Origin: RHKX01 sp963826475
GTDB lineage: Bacteria > Actinomycetota > Thermoleophilia > Solirubrobacterales > 70-9
NCBI GenBank assembly: GCA_963826475.1
Contig: CAWGXC010000003.1
Span: forward strand, 868,001-932,000
Length of the DNA stretch: 64,000 bases
Direction of reading: 5' to 3'
A program made the translations under genes and the position numbers. Position 1 is the stretch's first letter. Each line of letters opens with the position of its first letter. The notes below the pieces were generated by a model, which was not told the DNA's origin, made no database searches, and worked only from the letters and a program-made list of their open reading frames with translations. This document shows positions 16,322-25,437 of this stretch, one piece after another.

Positions 16322-17311
16322 GTGAGTCGAACTTCCCCGAGCGGTGACCCCGAGCTGGGGCCGCGGGCCGTCACCTATCCATATCGGCGAATCGAGCGGG
16401 TGCCGACGACCGAGCCGGACGGACCGGATCCGTACGGAGATCCCGACCCGGAATGGATGCGCATCGACTGGAGCGCGCATCTGAACACGCTCAAGGTCGA
16501 TGACACCGCGATCAACTACGCCGAGATCGGCGAGGGGCCGCCCATCGTCTTCCTCCATGGCCTCGGTGGCTGCTGGCAGAACTGGCTCGAGAACATCCCG
16601 CGGATGGCTGCCCTGGGCCATCGCGTCATCGCGCTCGACCTGCCCGGCTTCGGCGCGAGCCCGATGCCCCCATGGGAGATCTCGATCCCCCGCTATGGCG
16701 ACCTCGTCGGCGAGTTCTGCTCACAGCTCGACGTCGGCGCGTGCATGTTGGTCGGCAACTCGATGGGTGGCTTCGTCGCCGCCGAGGTGGCCGTTGACGA
16801 TCCCGAGTGGGTCGATCGCCTCGTTCTTGTCTCGGCCGCCGGGATCAGCCACGCGAGGATGCGACGCGAGCCCGTGCTCGCCGGCGCCCGCCTGAGCCTC
16901 GCCGCCAATCCGCTGCTGTTTCGACTCGACGTCGGCTCCGCCCGCCGGCCGGGCCTTCGCCGGCTCATGTTCGGCGGAATCATGCGCCATCCGGACCGCC
17001 TGCGCCCCGAGCTGCTCTCCGAGTTCCTCGCGCCGGCCCTCGGGGCGGAGGGATTCCTGCCCGCGGTGAGCGCTCTGACGGGCTACGACCTGACCGACCG
17101 CCTCGAGCAGATCCGCGTCCCCACCCTGATCGTCTGGGGCCGTGACGATCTCGTCGTCCCCGCCGCCGATGCCAAGGGGTTCGAGGAGCGCATACCGGGC
17201 GCCGAGCTCGTCGTCTTCGGCGACTGCGGCCACGTCCCGATGGCCGAACGGCCGGTGCGCTTCAACCGGCTCCTGGAATCCTTCACGTCACCCGATCGCT
17301 CCGAGTCGTGA
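16322..17311 (+). CDS. Alpha/beta hydrolase
   Basis: A 329-residue alpha/beta-hydrolase fold enzyme. The oxyanion motif is FLHGLGGCWQNW, the nucleophile elbow is VGNSMGGF (Ser), the acid is D in VWGRDDLVVP and the catalytic His lies in FGDCGHVPMAERP, so the triad is complete. No signal peptide is seen. The first 60 residues are Pro/Asp-rich and unlike the family. It is divergent from the acyltransferase/SDR pair, 71 nt away, which may place it in lipid metabolism. The substrate is unknown; esterase, epoxide hydrolase and haloalkane-type activities all share this pattern. Confidence 0.85.
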   Translation: MSRTSPSGDPELGPRAVTYPYRRIERVPTTEPDGPDPYGDPDPEWMRIDWSAHLNTLKVDDTAINYAEIGEGPPIVFLHGLGGCWQNWLENIPRMAALGHRVIALDLPGFGASPMPPWEISIPRYGDLVGEFCSQLDVGACMLVGNSMGGFVAAEVAVDDPEWVDRLVLVSAAGISHARMRREPVLAGARLSLAANPLLFRLDVGSARRPGLRRLMFGGIMRHPDRLRPELLSEFLAPALGAEGFLPAVSALTGYDLTDRLEQIRVPTLIVWGRDDLVVPAADAKGFEERIPGAELVVFGDCGHVPMAERPVRFNRLLESFTSPDRSES

Positions 17312-17337
17312 CGGGAGCTCGACCGGGCGGGACCGCC

Positions 17338-17946
17338 TCAGCGACCGAAGGCTGAGCGGAGGATCGAGAGCGCCGCCTGCGGGGTGCGTCGTCGGGAGCC
17401 CGAGAGGGCGTCGCTGAGCGCAGCCGCTGTTCCTGGTCCGTGCATCCCGGTGCCGTGACCGGTCAGCAGGTGCTCGGGCTCGAACTCGCGAAGGCGGCTC
17501 GGCGGCAGCATGCGCAGCATCGGATGGATCCCCACGGCCTCGCCGCCGGCGCGGAAGTAACGGGCTGTGCCGACCGCCTCGGGCACGACGAGCGCCCGGT
17601 CTCCCGGCGACCAGATCGCAACCTCGTTCCAGAGCTTGTTGCGGATCACGGTGATCCCCTCGAGGGCCGTCCCCGCCACCCCATCGAAAGGAAGCCGGTG
17701 GTGGGGGACGCCGAAGCGCTCGGCCAGCTCGGCGGAGTCGCGATCGTGGCGATCGAGCAGCTGCAGCACGCCGGCTGGCTCACCGACCGCACCGATGCGG
17801 TCGTCGAGTCCGGGAACGTCGGTCGGATCGACGATCCAGACCTTGCCGTCCAGCCGCACCGCGTGACAGGCGCGCTCCATCGTCTCGGAGGCGTCGACCA
17901 GCCAGGAGAGGCCGAGGTCGTGCTCCTCGAAGCGCGGCTCCCCCAT
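17338..17946 (-). CDS. Degenerate metallo-hydrolase-like protein
   Basis: A 202-residue protein with the outline of a small metallo-beta-lactamase fold: an early strand/loop VWIVDPTDVPGLDDR, a loop LLDRHDRDSAELAERFG where HxHxDH would stand, and GHGTGMHG near the C-terminus like the last histidine motif. Only a few of the metal ligands are kept, so it may bind metal differently or not at all. Its ATG overlaps the ilvD stop as ATGA. A link to branched-chain amino acid synthesis is suggested only by that coupling. Confidence 0.5.
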   Translation of the reverse strand: MGEPRFEEHDLGLSWLVDASETMERACHAVRLDGKVWIVDPTDVPGLDDRIGAVGEPAGVLQLLDRHDRDSAELAERFGVPHHRLPFDGVAGTALEGITVIRNKLWNEVAIWSPGDRALVVPEAVGTARYFRAGGEAVGIHPMLRMLPPSRLREFEPEHLLTGHGTGMHGPGTAAALSDALSGSRRRTPQAALSILRSAFGR

Positions 17947-19634
17947 CAGGAAGTGATCGCGCCCTCGGAAGCGCTCGAGACGGACTTCGCGTACTTCGCC
18001 ATCACGCCGCTTGGGAAGGCGGGTTCAGGGGGCTCGTAGGCGGCGACGCGCGTCGCGATCTCCTCGTCGCTGAGATCCACGTCGATCGTGCGGGCCTCGA
18101 TGTCGATGGTGATCCGATCGCCCTCGGCGATGGCGGCGATGGGCCCGCCCTTGACGGCCTCGGGGGAGACGTGCCCGATCATCAGGCCGCGGGTCGCCCC
18201 CGAGAAGCGCCCGTCGGTGATCAGGGCGACCTCCTCGCCGAGTCCACCGCCGACTATCGCCGCTGTGACCTGGAGCATCTCGCGCATCCCGGGGCCGCCG
18301 GTCGGGCCCTCGTTGCGGATCACGACGATGTCTCCGGGCTCGATGCCGCCCGCCTTGACGACGGCAAAGCAGTCCTCCTCGCATTCGAAGACGCGAGCGG
18401 GGCCGCTCTGACCCATGCGCTCGGTGCCCGCGACCTTGACGACGGCGCCCTCCGGGGCGAGGTTGCCGTGGAGGATCGCGAGACCGCCCTGAGGCTTGAC
18501 CGGGTCACCGACGGGGCGGACGACATCCTGGCCGGGGGCCTCGTCGACCGCGTCTGCCTCCTCACCGATGGTGCGGCCGCTGACGGTGATCTGGTCGCGA
18601 TGCAGGAGGCCTGCCTCGGAAAGGCGGCTGAGGATCAGCGGGACGCCGCCGGCGCGGAAGAGGTCGGTGGCGACGTAGCGGCCGCCGGGCTTCATATCGC
18701 AGAACTGTGGCGTCTTGGCGGAGATCCGCTCGAAGTCGGCGATCTCGAGCGGCACACCGGCTTCGCGGGCGACGGCGAGCAGGTGCAGGACGCCGTTGGT
18801 GGAGCCGCCCGACGCGCAGACGCACGCGATTGCGTTCTCCAGCGATTCCTTCGTGATGATCTGGCTCGGTCGCAGGTCGTTCTCGAGGACGCGCATGACG
18901 AGCTCGCCGACCTTCTCGGAGACGGTGTCCTTCTCCTCGTCCTCAGCGGGAACCATCGCCGAGCCGCTCGCGGAGAGCCCCAGCGCCTCGAAGGCGCAGG
19001 CCATCGTGTTGGCGGTGAACTGAGCCCCGCAGGCCCCGGCGCCGGGGCTGGCGACGTTCTCGAGCTCGAGCAGCTCCTCGTCGGTCATGTTGCCGGCGGC
19101 GTGAGCGCCGACGGCCTCGAAGACGTCGAGGATCGTCACGTCCCTTCCGTGAAGGCGGCCGGGGGCGATCGAGCCCCCGTAAAGCAGCACGGAGGGGATG
19201 TCGAGACGGGCGAGCGCCATCGCGCAGCCCGGGATCGTCTTGTCGCAGGCGGAGAGGGCGATGACGGCGTCGAACTGGTAGCCGCGGACGGTCAACTCGA
19301 TCGAGTCGGCGATCACCTCGCGGCTGACGAGCGAGCTCTTCATGCCCTTGGTGCCCATCGTGATGCCGTCGGAGATCGCGATGGTGTTGAACTCCATCGG
19401 CGTGCCGCCGGCCGCGCGGACGCCATCCTTGATGTGCTTGGCGAGGCCCCGGAGGTGGAAGTTGCAGGGCATCGCCTCAATCCATGTGTTGGCGATCCCG
19501 ATCGTCGGCCGCTTGAGTGCGTCGTCGTCGAAGCCGATGCCCTTCATGTAGGCGCGGGCCGCGGCGCGGTCAGGTCCGTCGAAAACCGCGGAGGATCGGT
19601 GACGCATGGCGCTCGTGGCGGCTGGGTCGCTCAT
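17946..19634 (-). CDS. ilvD: Dihydroxy-acid dehydratase
   Basis: A 562-residue enzyme that dehydrates 2,3-dihydroxy acids to 2-oxo acids in valine, leucine and isoleucine synthesis. Family signatures are clear: an iron-sulfur ligand in ALSACDKTIPGCAMALAR, another cysteine in GAGACGAQFTANTMA, and C-terminal TDGRFSGATRGLMIGHVSPEA, which contains the active-site serine region. Length is normal. The start ATG follows a -10-like TAGACT (19643-19648) by 8 nt, so the mRNA may be nearly leaderless. No ilvB, ilvN or ilvC is in the window. Confidence 0.97.
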   Translation of the reverse strand: MSDPAATSAMRHRSSAVFDGPDRAAARAYMKGIGFDDDALKRPTIGIANTWIEAMPCNFHLRGLAKHIKDGVRAAGGTPMEFNTIAISDGITMGTKGMKSSLVSREVIADSIELTVRGYQFDAVIALSACDKTIPGCAMALARLDIPSVLLYGGSIAPGRLHGRDVTILDVFEAVGAHAAGNMTDEELLELENVASPGAGACGAQFTANTMACAFEALGLSASGSAMVPAEDEEKDTVSEKVGELVMRVLENDLRPSQIITKESLENAIACVCASGGSTNGVLHLLAVAREAGVPLEIADFERISAKTPQFCDMKPGGRYVATDLFRAGGVPLILSRLSEAGLLHRDQITVSGRTIGEEADAVDEAPGQDVVRPVGDPVKPQGGLAILHGNLAPEGAVVKVAGTERMGQSGPARVFECEEDCFAVVKAGGIEPGDIVVIRNEGPTGGPGMREMLQVTAAIVGGGLGEEVALITDGRFSGATRGLMIGHVSPEAVKGGPIAAIAEGDRITIDIEARTIDVDLSDEEIATRVAAYEPPEPAFPSGVMAKYAKSVSSASEGAITS

Positions 19635-19642
19635 CGCGTCGC

Positions 19643-19648
19643 AGTCTA
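19643..19648 (-). promoter_or_regulatory. -10-like hexamer before ilvD
   Basis: The reverse strand reads TAGACT, ending 8 nt upstream of the ilvD ATG; a transcript would have at most a very short leader. A -35 is not clear. Confidence 0.3.
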
Positions 19649-19665
19649 GATCGCGACGTTCGCGG

Positions 19666-20265
19666 TCAGAGGGTGCCGGCGTGACCGCGGCGGACGGGAG
19701 CCGTCCGGCCGGTCCACTCGCTGAGCCTGATCAGGTCGCGGCGAACGTGATCGGGATCGAGCTGACGTCCAGGAAGGTTCAGGTTGGCGGCGCGGATGAG
19801 GCCCCGCTCGTCCCCACGCAGCGCCATCCACTTGGCGAGGACGTCGTCGGCGTTGGGCAGCCGCTCGCCGTACTCGGAGCCGGTCCGGTCGGGGAAGGCG
19901 ACGCAATGTTCGTTGAGCAGCTCGCCGGTGCGGACGTCGTAGCTGACGAGCGGCTTGTGCGGATAGATCAGATAACCGTAGGAGGGCTCACCGCTCCCGT
20001 CCTCGGGACCGAACGAGTGCAGGAACCCGAGGGCCCGGTACGCCTCGAATGCGTCCTCGCCGAGGACCGACTTGAGGAGTTGCTCCGCCCGGCGCTCGGC
20101 GCGGAGCTCCCGCCCCGGATCAGGCACGTGACGACCAACCGGGTGAGGAGCGCGGCGGCGGCTCCGCCTGCGGGTTCGCAGCCCGGCGAGCAGGTCGGGG
20201 CCGTATGCGACGGCGGCGAGCGTCGCGCCGACGATCGAAAGGCTGGCTACCGAGAGCGCGTTCAA
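19666..20265 (-). CDS. Hypothetical protein with N-terminal membrane segment
   Basis: A 199-residue protein I do not recognise. A hydrophobic stretch at residues 5-28 (SVASLSIVGATLAAVAYGPDL) is followed by an Arg-rich patch, which predicts a single N-terminal membrane anchor with the rest in the cytoplasm. The body includes ALGFLHSFGPEDGSGEPSYGYLIYPHKPLVSYD and a charged C-terminus. The start codon is TTG. It lies 31 nt upstream of ilvD and 25 nt after a small unknown gene on the same strand. Confidence 0.55.
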   Translation of the reverse strand: MNALSVASLSIVGATLAAVAYGPDLLAGLRTRRRSRRRAPHPVGRHVPDPGRELRAERRAEQLLKSVLGEDAFEAYRALGFLHSFGPEDGSGEPSYGYLIYPHKPLVSYDVRTGELLNEHCVAFPDRTGSEYGERLPNADDVLAKWMALRGDERGLIRAANLNLPGRQLDPDHVRRDLIRLSEWTGRTAPVRRGHAGTL

Positions 20266-20290
20266 CGGTCGCGCGTGCGCAGGGCCGGGT

Positions 20291-20536
20291 TCATCCCCCG
20301 GCCGCCGGTGGAAAGAAGATCACCCGTTCGGCGTCGCGTGGAACCTCGTCGAACGCGCGGACCATCGTCGCCTCGCGCTTGCCGCCCGAGTCCACGATCG
20401 GGACCGCTGCCCACATTCCCTGGTCGAGCTGCCGGCGGAACGCCTCGATCAGCTCGATCTCCTCGTCGGCGACCTCGGGATCGCCCTCGGCGATCAGCAA
20501 ATCGCCGTGCCCCGGCTTCATCCGAACGAGCTTCAT
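20291..20536 (-). CDS. Small hypothetical protein (81 residues)
   Basis: An 81-residue protein of unknown function, rich in acidic residues, with a central helix (DEEIELIEAFRRQLDQGM) and a beta-like C-terminal half ending in RVIFFPPAAGG. The pattern of a short N-terminal strand, a helix and strands resembles small ubiquitin-like or ACT-sized domains, but I cannot assign a family. The ATG start is clear, and codon use matches neighbouring genes. Confidence 0.55.
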   Translation of the reverse strand: MKLVRMKPGHGDLLIAEGDPEVADEEIELIEAFRRQLDQGMWAAVPIVDSGGKREATMVRAFDEVPRDAERVIFFPPAAGG

Positions 20537-20620
20537 GGCCGGGATTATGGCAGGGAACGAAAGCCGGGAAAGCCCATAGGCGCGGGGAAAGGCGCCATTT
20601 ACCTCTACCTCAACCTTACG

Positions 20621-21448
20621 TCAAGGCTTTCTCAGGACCTCAACCCATGCTTGAGAGTTTGATGCCACGTCGAGCGCATCGACGGGCCCCGGGCCCGATC
20701 CGATCGCCCGCAGGCCGTTCCCAATCGCCTGGCCGGCCATCTCCCGGGCCAGCGCAGCCGCTGTGCGCAGCGGATGGCCGAGCGCGAGCATGGCGGCCAG
20801 GAATGAGGAATGCGTGCAGCCCGATCCATGCGCGGCCCCATCGGGATGCATCTCGCCCGAGAACTCGAGCAGCTCGCCGGAGCCGTCGTCGAGGACGTCC
20901 GCCCCGGAAGCATGGCCGCCGGTGACGATCACCGCGGCGGGGCCCAGGGCTCTGACCATCGCCGCGAGCTCGACCGCAGGGACCTCGTCGCCGGCTCCGG
21001 TGAGCGCACGGGCCTCCGGAAGGTTCGGGGTGAGCACCGTGGCGAGCGGCAAGATCGACGAGAGGAGGACCTCGCGTGCCCCGGGCTCCAGCAGGGCGGC
21101 TCCGCTCTCGGAGACCATGACCGGGTCGACGACGACCGGAACCCCGGGGATCAGCGCCAGGGCATCGACGACCGCCCATGCGGTCTCGGCGCTGCCGAGC
21201 ATCCCGACCTTCACCGCGTCCACCCCGATATCCGTGGCCACGGCGCGGACCTGCGCGATGATCACGTCTCCCGGCACCTGGTGGATGGCATCCACCCCCA
21301 GCGTGTTTTGCGCGGTGATCGCCGTTACCGCAGTCATCCCGTGCACCCCGGCCGCTGCGAAAGCCTTCAGGTCCGCTTGGACGCCCGCGCCGCCGCCGGA
21401 ATCGGAGCCGGCAACGGCAAGCACGGCCGGGATTCGCCTCTCGTCCAT
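20621..21448 (-). CDS. thiD: Hydroxymethylpyrimidine/phosphomethylpyrimidine kinase
   Basis: A 275-residue ribokinase-fold enzyme that phosphorylates HMP and HMP-P in thiamine synthesis. Conserved motifs are VAGSDSGGGAGVQADLK at the N-terminus, VVDPVMVSESGAALL in the middle and the anion-hole motif AAHGSGCTHSSFLAA near the C-terminus. It stands alone: no other thi gene is in the window, and no THI-box riboswitch fits in the 24 nt between its ATG and the stop of dprA. Confidence 0.95.
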   Translation of the reverse strand: MDERRIPAVLAVAGSDSGGGAGVQADLKAFAAAGVHGMTAVTAITAQNTLGVDAIHQVPGDVIIAQVRAVATDIGVDAVKVGMLGSAETAWAVVDALALIPGVPVVVDPVMVSESGAALLEPGAREVLLSSILPLATVLTPNLPEARALTGAGDEVPAVELAAMVRALGPAAVIVTGGHASGADVLDDGSGELLEFSGEMHPDGAAHGSGCTHSSFLAAMLALGHPLRTAAALAREMAGQAIGNGLRAIGSGPGPVDALDVASNSQAWVEVLRKP

Positions 21449-21472
21449 GGGGTGATCGTAGATGGGAGCCGT

Positions 21473-22594
21473 TCATGGCTCGTCCGGCATGCACAGGGAA
21501 GTTCTCGTGAAGCGGCCGGTTGCATCGCTGCTGACGTAGCCCTCTCGCTCGAGCCACCCGAGCGCCGTCAACGCATCCGCGTATCGGAGCCCCGCCCCGG
21601 CGCTGGCGGAGTCAGGCGTGCCTGCGCCCGCCTCGACCGCCGCCAGAACCGCCCGCGCACGCTCGTCGATGGGCGCGCCACACTCACGAACGTTCCTCGC
21701 TCCCGGCCCCAGCAGCAGGTCGAGCACGTCCTGGGCGCCCCGGACGACAGCGGCCCCATCGGCGAGGAGCCGATTGGTGCCGGAGGACCGCCACGACGTG
21801 ACCGGGCCCGGGACGGCCCCCACCTGACGACCGATCTCCGCCGCCATCTCCGCCGTGATCAGGGAGCCGGAGCGTTCCGCAGCCTCCACGACGACCGTGA
21901 TGCCGGCGAGCGCGGCCATCAGGCGGTTGCGCGCCGGGAACATCCAGCGGAAGGTCGGCGATCCAGGTGGGAGCTCCGATGCCACCACCCCCCCGGCGCG
22001 GATCCGCTCATAGAGGTTCCTGCGGGACCGCGGGTAGGCACGGTCGGCGCCGGTCCCGAGGATCGCGACGGTTCTGCCTGACCCCGCCAGCGCGCCCTCG
22101 TGCGCCGCGGAGTCGATGCCGAGGGCGAGCCCGCTGATCAGGGTCACACCGCTTCCCGCGAGAAGCCGGCTCAGCTCATGGGCGACCTCGCGGCCGTAGG
22201 CGCCGGCGCGCCTCGCCCCGACGACCGTCACCGAGCGCTCGGGAACGACGTCGGCCAGCATCGCACGGCTCCCGGCCCCGAAAAGCGCTCGCGGGGCGGC
22301 GCTTCCGAGCGCCTCGGCGAGGGAGCCGGGGAGATCGCCATCGTGCGCGCACGTGCTCCAGCAGCCCGTCGCGGCGAGCGAGCGAGCCAGCTCACTGTGA
22401 GCCTCCGGCGAGCGGGCGCGGCGCAAGCGCTCGGCGCCCCCGGCGGGAGCGACCGACTTGGCCAGCTCCTCGTCCGGCAGTGCGAGCACCTCACGCGCGC
22501 GGCTACCGGCTCGATGATCGACGGCACGATCGATATGAGCCGCCAGCGAGCCGAGCAACAACGCTCGGGAGGCGCAGACGCGACAGGCGCTCAC
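21473..22594 (-). CDS. dprA: DNA processing protein DprA
   Basis: A 373-residue protein that loads RecA on incoming single-stranded DNA. The DprA Rossmann core is present: VGARRAGAYGREVAHELSR, SGVTLISGLALGIDSAAH and PTFRWMFPARNRLMAAL. A winged-helix-like domain ends the protein. The GTG start at 22594 overlaps the ComM stop (GTGA); an upstream extension would lie wholly inside comM. The first residues carry CRVC (SACRVCASRALLL), which is not typical of DprA and could be part of a metal site. Gene order yraN-comM-dprA is conserved in actinobacteria. Confidence 0.93.
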   Translation of the reverse strand: MSACRVCASRALLLGSLAAHIDRAVDHRAGSRAREVLALPDEELAKSVAPAGGAERLRRARSPEAHSELARSLAATGCWSTCAHDGDLPGSLAEALGSAAPRALFGAGSRAMLADVVPERSVTVVGARRAGAYGREVAHELSRLLAGSGVTLISGLALGIDSAAHEGALAGSGRTVAILGTGADRAYPRSRRNLYERIRAGGVVASELPPGSPTFRWMFPARNRLMAALAGITVVVEAAERSGSLITAEMAAEIGRQVGAVPGPVTSWRSSGTNRLLADGAAVVRGAQDVLDLLLGPGARNVRECGAPIDERARAVLAAVEAGAGTPDSASAGAGLRYADALTALGWLEREGYVSSDATGRFTRTSLCMPDEP

Positions 22595-24093
22595 GCCGGG
22601 GTCCTCGCTCGTCGACGCATCGAGAGCGCCATGTCGATGTTCTCGGCGGCGATGCGCTCGAGCCCGTCGAGGTCGGCGAGGGTCCGAGCGACCTTGAGGA
22701 CGCGACTCCACCCTCGGCCGCTGAGCGCCATCCGCGCGTGTCCGTCCTCCAAGCGCTTCGCCCCCTCGCCGTCGACGGCCGCGTGCTCGATCAGCTCCGC
22801 GTCGTTCATCGTCGCGTTGGTGCGGCCCTCCCCCAGCCGGGCCGCCTGTCGCCGACGCGCCTCCGAAACCCGCGCGGCCACCGGAGCCGAAGCCTCGCCC
22901 GGATCTCCGCCGAGGTCGGCTGCCCTGGGCTGCTCCACCCGCAAGAGCAGGTCAAAGCGGTCGGCGAGCGCGCCGCTCAGGCGCGTCTCATACATGCGGA
23001 TCGCCTGCAGTGAGCATCGGCAGAGCTCCGAGTCCTCCCCGTGTCCGCATGGGCACGGGTTGGCGGCGGCGAAGATCTGGAAGCTCGCGGGGAAGGTGAG
23101 CGCACCCTGCGCTCGTGAGATGGTCACCCGCCCGTCCTCGAGCGGCTGGCGAAGCGCCTCGAGGCTGGAGCGACTGAACTCACCGAGCTCGTCGAGGAAG
23201 AGGACGCCCCGATGCGCGAGCGTGATCTCGCCGGGTCGCGGCGGCGATCCTCCCCCGACCAGCCCGGCCGAGGAGATCGTGTGATGGGGAGCGCGGAAGG
23301 GTCGGGGAGCGAGGGCGCCGTCGGCGGGCGGGCGGCCGGCGATGCTGGCGATCTTGGTGACCTCGATCGCTTCCCGGCGCTCGAGCGGGGGCAGGATCGA
23401 AGGCAGGCGCCTCGCGGCAAGGGACTTGCCCGCCCCGGGCGGCCCGACCACGAGCATGCCGTGGCCCCCGGCCGCCGCGATCTCGAGGCCGTGACGCAGT
23501 CCCGGTTGCCCGCGCAGGTCGCCGAGGTCCGGGAGTGGATCCCGATCGACGGTCGGCTCCACGAGCGTCTCGTGGATCGTGACCTCTCCGGCGGCGAGAA
23601 GGGCGAGGTCGGCCAGCGAGCCGAGCCCGGCGACCGCGAGGCCATCAACCAACCGCGCCTCGCCCGCGTTGGCAGCGGCCACCGCCATCCCGGACCCCCC
23701 GCGCTCCGCCGCCTCCTCCGCCATCGCAAGCACGCCGTGGAGCGGTCGGATCGAGCCGTCGAGGGCGAGCTCGCCCGCCAGCCACCAGCCCGCAAGCGGC
23801 TCCGGCGCGATCTGGCCCGACGCGCAGAGAATCGCCGCGGCGATCGCGAGATCGAATCCCGGCCCCACCTTTCGCAGGTCGGCGGGCGCGAGGCTGGCGG
23901 TGATGCGCTTGAGCGGGAACTCGAAGCCGCAGTTGACGATCGCGGCGCGAACCCGTTCGCGCGACTCCCTGACCGCGGCGTCCGGTAGACCGACGAGGGA
24001 GAACGCCGGCAGTCCGCGGTGAATGTCGATCTCGACGTCGACGGGGAGGGCATCGACGCCCCGTAGCGCCATCGTCCGGGTGCGGGCAAGCAT
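22591..24093 (-). CDS. comM: Mg-chelatase-like AAA ATPase ComM/YifB
   Basis: A 500-residue ATPase. The N-terminal ChlI-like Lon-protease-fold domain begins with VEIDIHRGLPAFSLVGLPDAA; the AAA domain has Walker A VVGPPGAGKSLAAR and Walker B VLFLDELGEF, followed by an arginine-finger region and a C-terminal lid. ComM promotes branch migration during natural transformation in Gram-negative bacteria. The coupling to dprA by a 4-nt overlap supports a joint role in DNA uptake or recombination. Confidence 0.93.
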   Translation of the reverse strand: MLARTRTMALRGVDALPVDVEIDIHRGLPAFSLVGLPDAAVRESRERVRAAIVNCGFEFPLKRITASLAPADLRKVGPGFDLAIAAAILCASGQIAPEPLAGWWLAGELALDGSIRPLHGVLAMAEEAAERGGSGMAVAAANAGEARLVDGLAVAGLGSLADLALLAAGEVTIHETLVEPTVDRDPLPDLGDLRGQPGLRHGLEIAAAGGHGMLVVGPPGAGKSLAARRLPSILPPLERREAIEVTKIASIAGRPPADGALAPRPFRAPHHTISSAGLVGGGSPPRPGEITLAHRGVLFLDELGEFSRSSLEALRQPLEDGRVTISRAQGALTFPASFQIFAAANPCPCGHGEDSELCRCSLQAIRMYETRLSGALADRFDLLLRVEQPRAADLGGDPGEASAPVAARVSEARRRQAARLGEGRTNATMNDAELIEHAAVDGEGAKRLEDGHARMALSGRGWSRVLKVARTLADLDGLERIAAENIDMALSMRRRARTPA

Positions 24094-24151
24094 CGGTCGA
24101 ACCTAGGGCGGCTCGGCGCGCGTGTCGCGCAACGAAAGCGCCGAAGGAGCG

Positions 24152-24195
24152 GCGACTTGGAAGCGACTTGCATGCAGCGTGGATCGGTTCCGATC
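24152..24195. promoter_or_regulatory. Short repeats in the comM/yraN divergent region
   Basis: The 183-bp gap between divergent comM and yraN holds a direct repeat GCGACTTG at 24152-24159 and 24163-24170 (11-bp period) and an inverted repeat GATCGG-TT-CCGATC at 24182-24195. They may be protein-binding sites. The rest of the gap shows nothing I can name. Confidence 0.35.
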
Positions 24196-24276
24196 TGCGC
24201 CGGATTCGGCACCTTCGAGGCGCCATGTGTGACGTCCGCCGAGCCACGATGGGCCCATGGGAGCAGGGAGCCGACT

Positions 24277-24651
24277 GTGACGCTCGCCCGCCAACGGACG
24301 GGAAGGATCGGGGAGCAGCGTGCGAGCGAGCGGTTGATCGCCGGTGGCTACAGGATCGTCGCCCGCAACTGCCGCACCCGCGAGGGCGAGATCGACATCA
24401 TCGCGCTCGAGCGCGGCACCCTCGTCTTCGTCGAGGTCAAGACGATGCGGACGGGCTCCAGGTCGGGCCCGGAAGCCCCGATCTTGGCGGTGGGTCCCCG
24501 TAAACAGCGTCAGGTGCGACGCCTGGCCCGCGCCTGGCTGGCCGAGCACGCCCCGCCACACTTCGGCTCGATCCGCTTCGACGTCGTCGGCGTCAGCCTC
24601 GATCCCGGCGGCGGCACGGTCGCCATCGAGCACATCCCGAACGCGTTCTGA
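24277..24651 (+). CDS. yraN: UPF0102 family protein (YraN)
   Basis: A 124-residue member of the YraN family, a restriction-endonuclease-like fold of unknown cellular function. Conserved elements are RTGRIGEQRASERLIAGGYRIVARN and the PD-(D/E)xK-type core GEIDIIALERGTLVFVEVKTM, with catalytic residues D, E and K (VEVK). I chose GTG at 24277, preceded by GAGCAGGGAG, because upstream residues of the open frame do not match the family. It converges with rnhB, 9 nt away. Confidence 0.88.
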   Translation: MTLARQRTGRIGEQRASERLIAGGYRIVARNCRTREGEIDIIALERGTLVFVEVKTMRTGSRSGPEAPILAVGPRKQRQVRRLARAWLAEHAPPHFGSIRFDVVGVSLDPGGGTVAIEHIPNAF

Positions 24652-24660
24652 TTGCGCGCG

Positions 24661-25437
24661 CTAGCCGAGCTCCAGCTGCAGGTAGGCGGTCGAGGCGAAC
24701 GAGCGGCGGTGCAGGTCGCAGATCCCGATCCGCTGGATGGCCTCGCGGTGCTCGGGTGATGAGTAGCCGACGTTGCCCTCGAAGCCCCAGCCCTGGTGCA
24801 CCTCGGCAGCGCGCCGCATGTAGCGGTCGCGGGTCACCTTCGCGATCACCGATGCGGCAGCGATGGCGGCGCTGCGGGCGTCGCCGTCGACCACCGCCTC
24901 GTGCTCGACCCGGCAGCGTGAGCCGAGCCGGAAGCCGTCGCTCAGGCACTTCGCGCCGGGAACATGCACCCTCCCGAGGCAGTCGGCGAGCGCGTTGAGG
25001 TTCGTCACGTGGAGTCCGCGGGAGTCGATGCCGCCGGCGCAGCGTGCGGTCACGGAGACGCGGGTGGCTGCGGCGATCACGGCTGGGTAGAGCCGCTCGC
25101 GCTCCTCCTCGTTCTTGCGCTTGGAGTCGTCAAGGCCGGCGAGGGTCTTGCGGACATCGGGTCCGAGACACGCGTAGTCGAGGAGCACCGCCGCCGCGAC
25201 GAGCGGGCCGGCGAGGGATCCGCGGCCGGCCTCGTCGGCCCCGGCGACGTACCTGCTGCCGAATTGCTGGTCGAATTTGAAGAGCCACGCCGTGCGGCGT
25301 CCGTCGGGACGCCGCCGGCGGCGCTTGGGCCTAGAAGATTCCGAGGCGGTCGACCGGCCAGTAGGTGGCGAAGGCCCTTCCGATGATCCAGTCTTTGGGA
25401 ACGGGGCCCCAGAATCGGCTGTCGTCACTTGATCCAC
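24661..25437 (-). CDS. rnhB: Ribonuclease HII
   Basis: A 258-residue RNase HII that removes ribonucleotides from DNA. Core motifs are VAGADEAGRGSLAGPLVAAAV (catalytic D-E), LDDSKRK, VDGDARSAAIAAASVIAKV (D) and a C-terminal GYSSPEHREAI. The frame has no start codon between the lepB stop (25333) and the catalytic core, so the only available starts are GTG at 25437 or 25428, both inside lepB. That gives a 99-107 nt overlap and an N-terminal tail of about 50 residues rich in Ser, Pro and Arg, unusual for the family. Confidence 0.9.
   Translation of the reverse strand: MDQVTTADSGAPFPKTGSSEGPSPPTGRSTASESSRPKRRRRRPDGRRTAWLFKFDQQFGSRYVAGADEAGRGSLAGPLVAAAVLLDYACLGPDVRKTLAGLDDSKRKNEEERERLYPAVIAAATRVSVTARCAGGIDSRGLHVTNLNALADCLGRVHVPGAKCLSDGFRLGSRCRVEHEAVVDGDARSAAIAAASVIAKVTRDRYMRRAAEVHQGWGFEGNVGYSSPEHREAIQRIGICDLHRRSFASTAYLQLELG

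Noticed and set aside
21449..21472. TPP riboswitch before thiD
   Set aside because: Only 24 nt separate thiD from dprA, far too short for a THI element.
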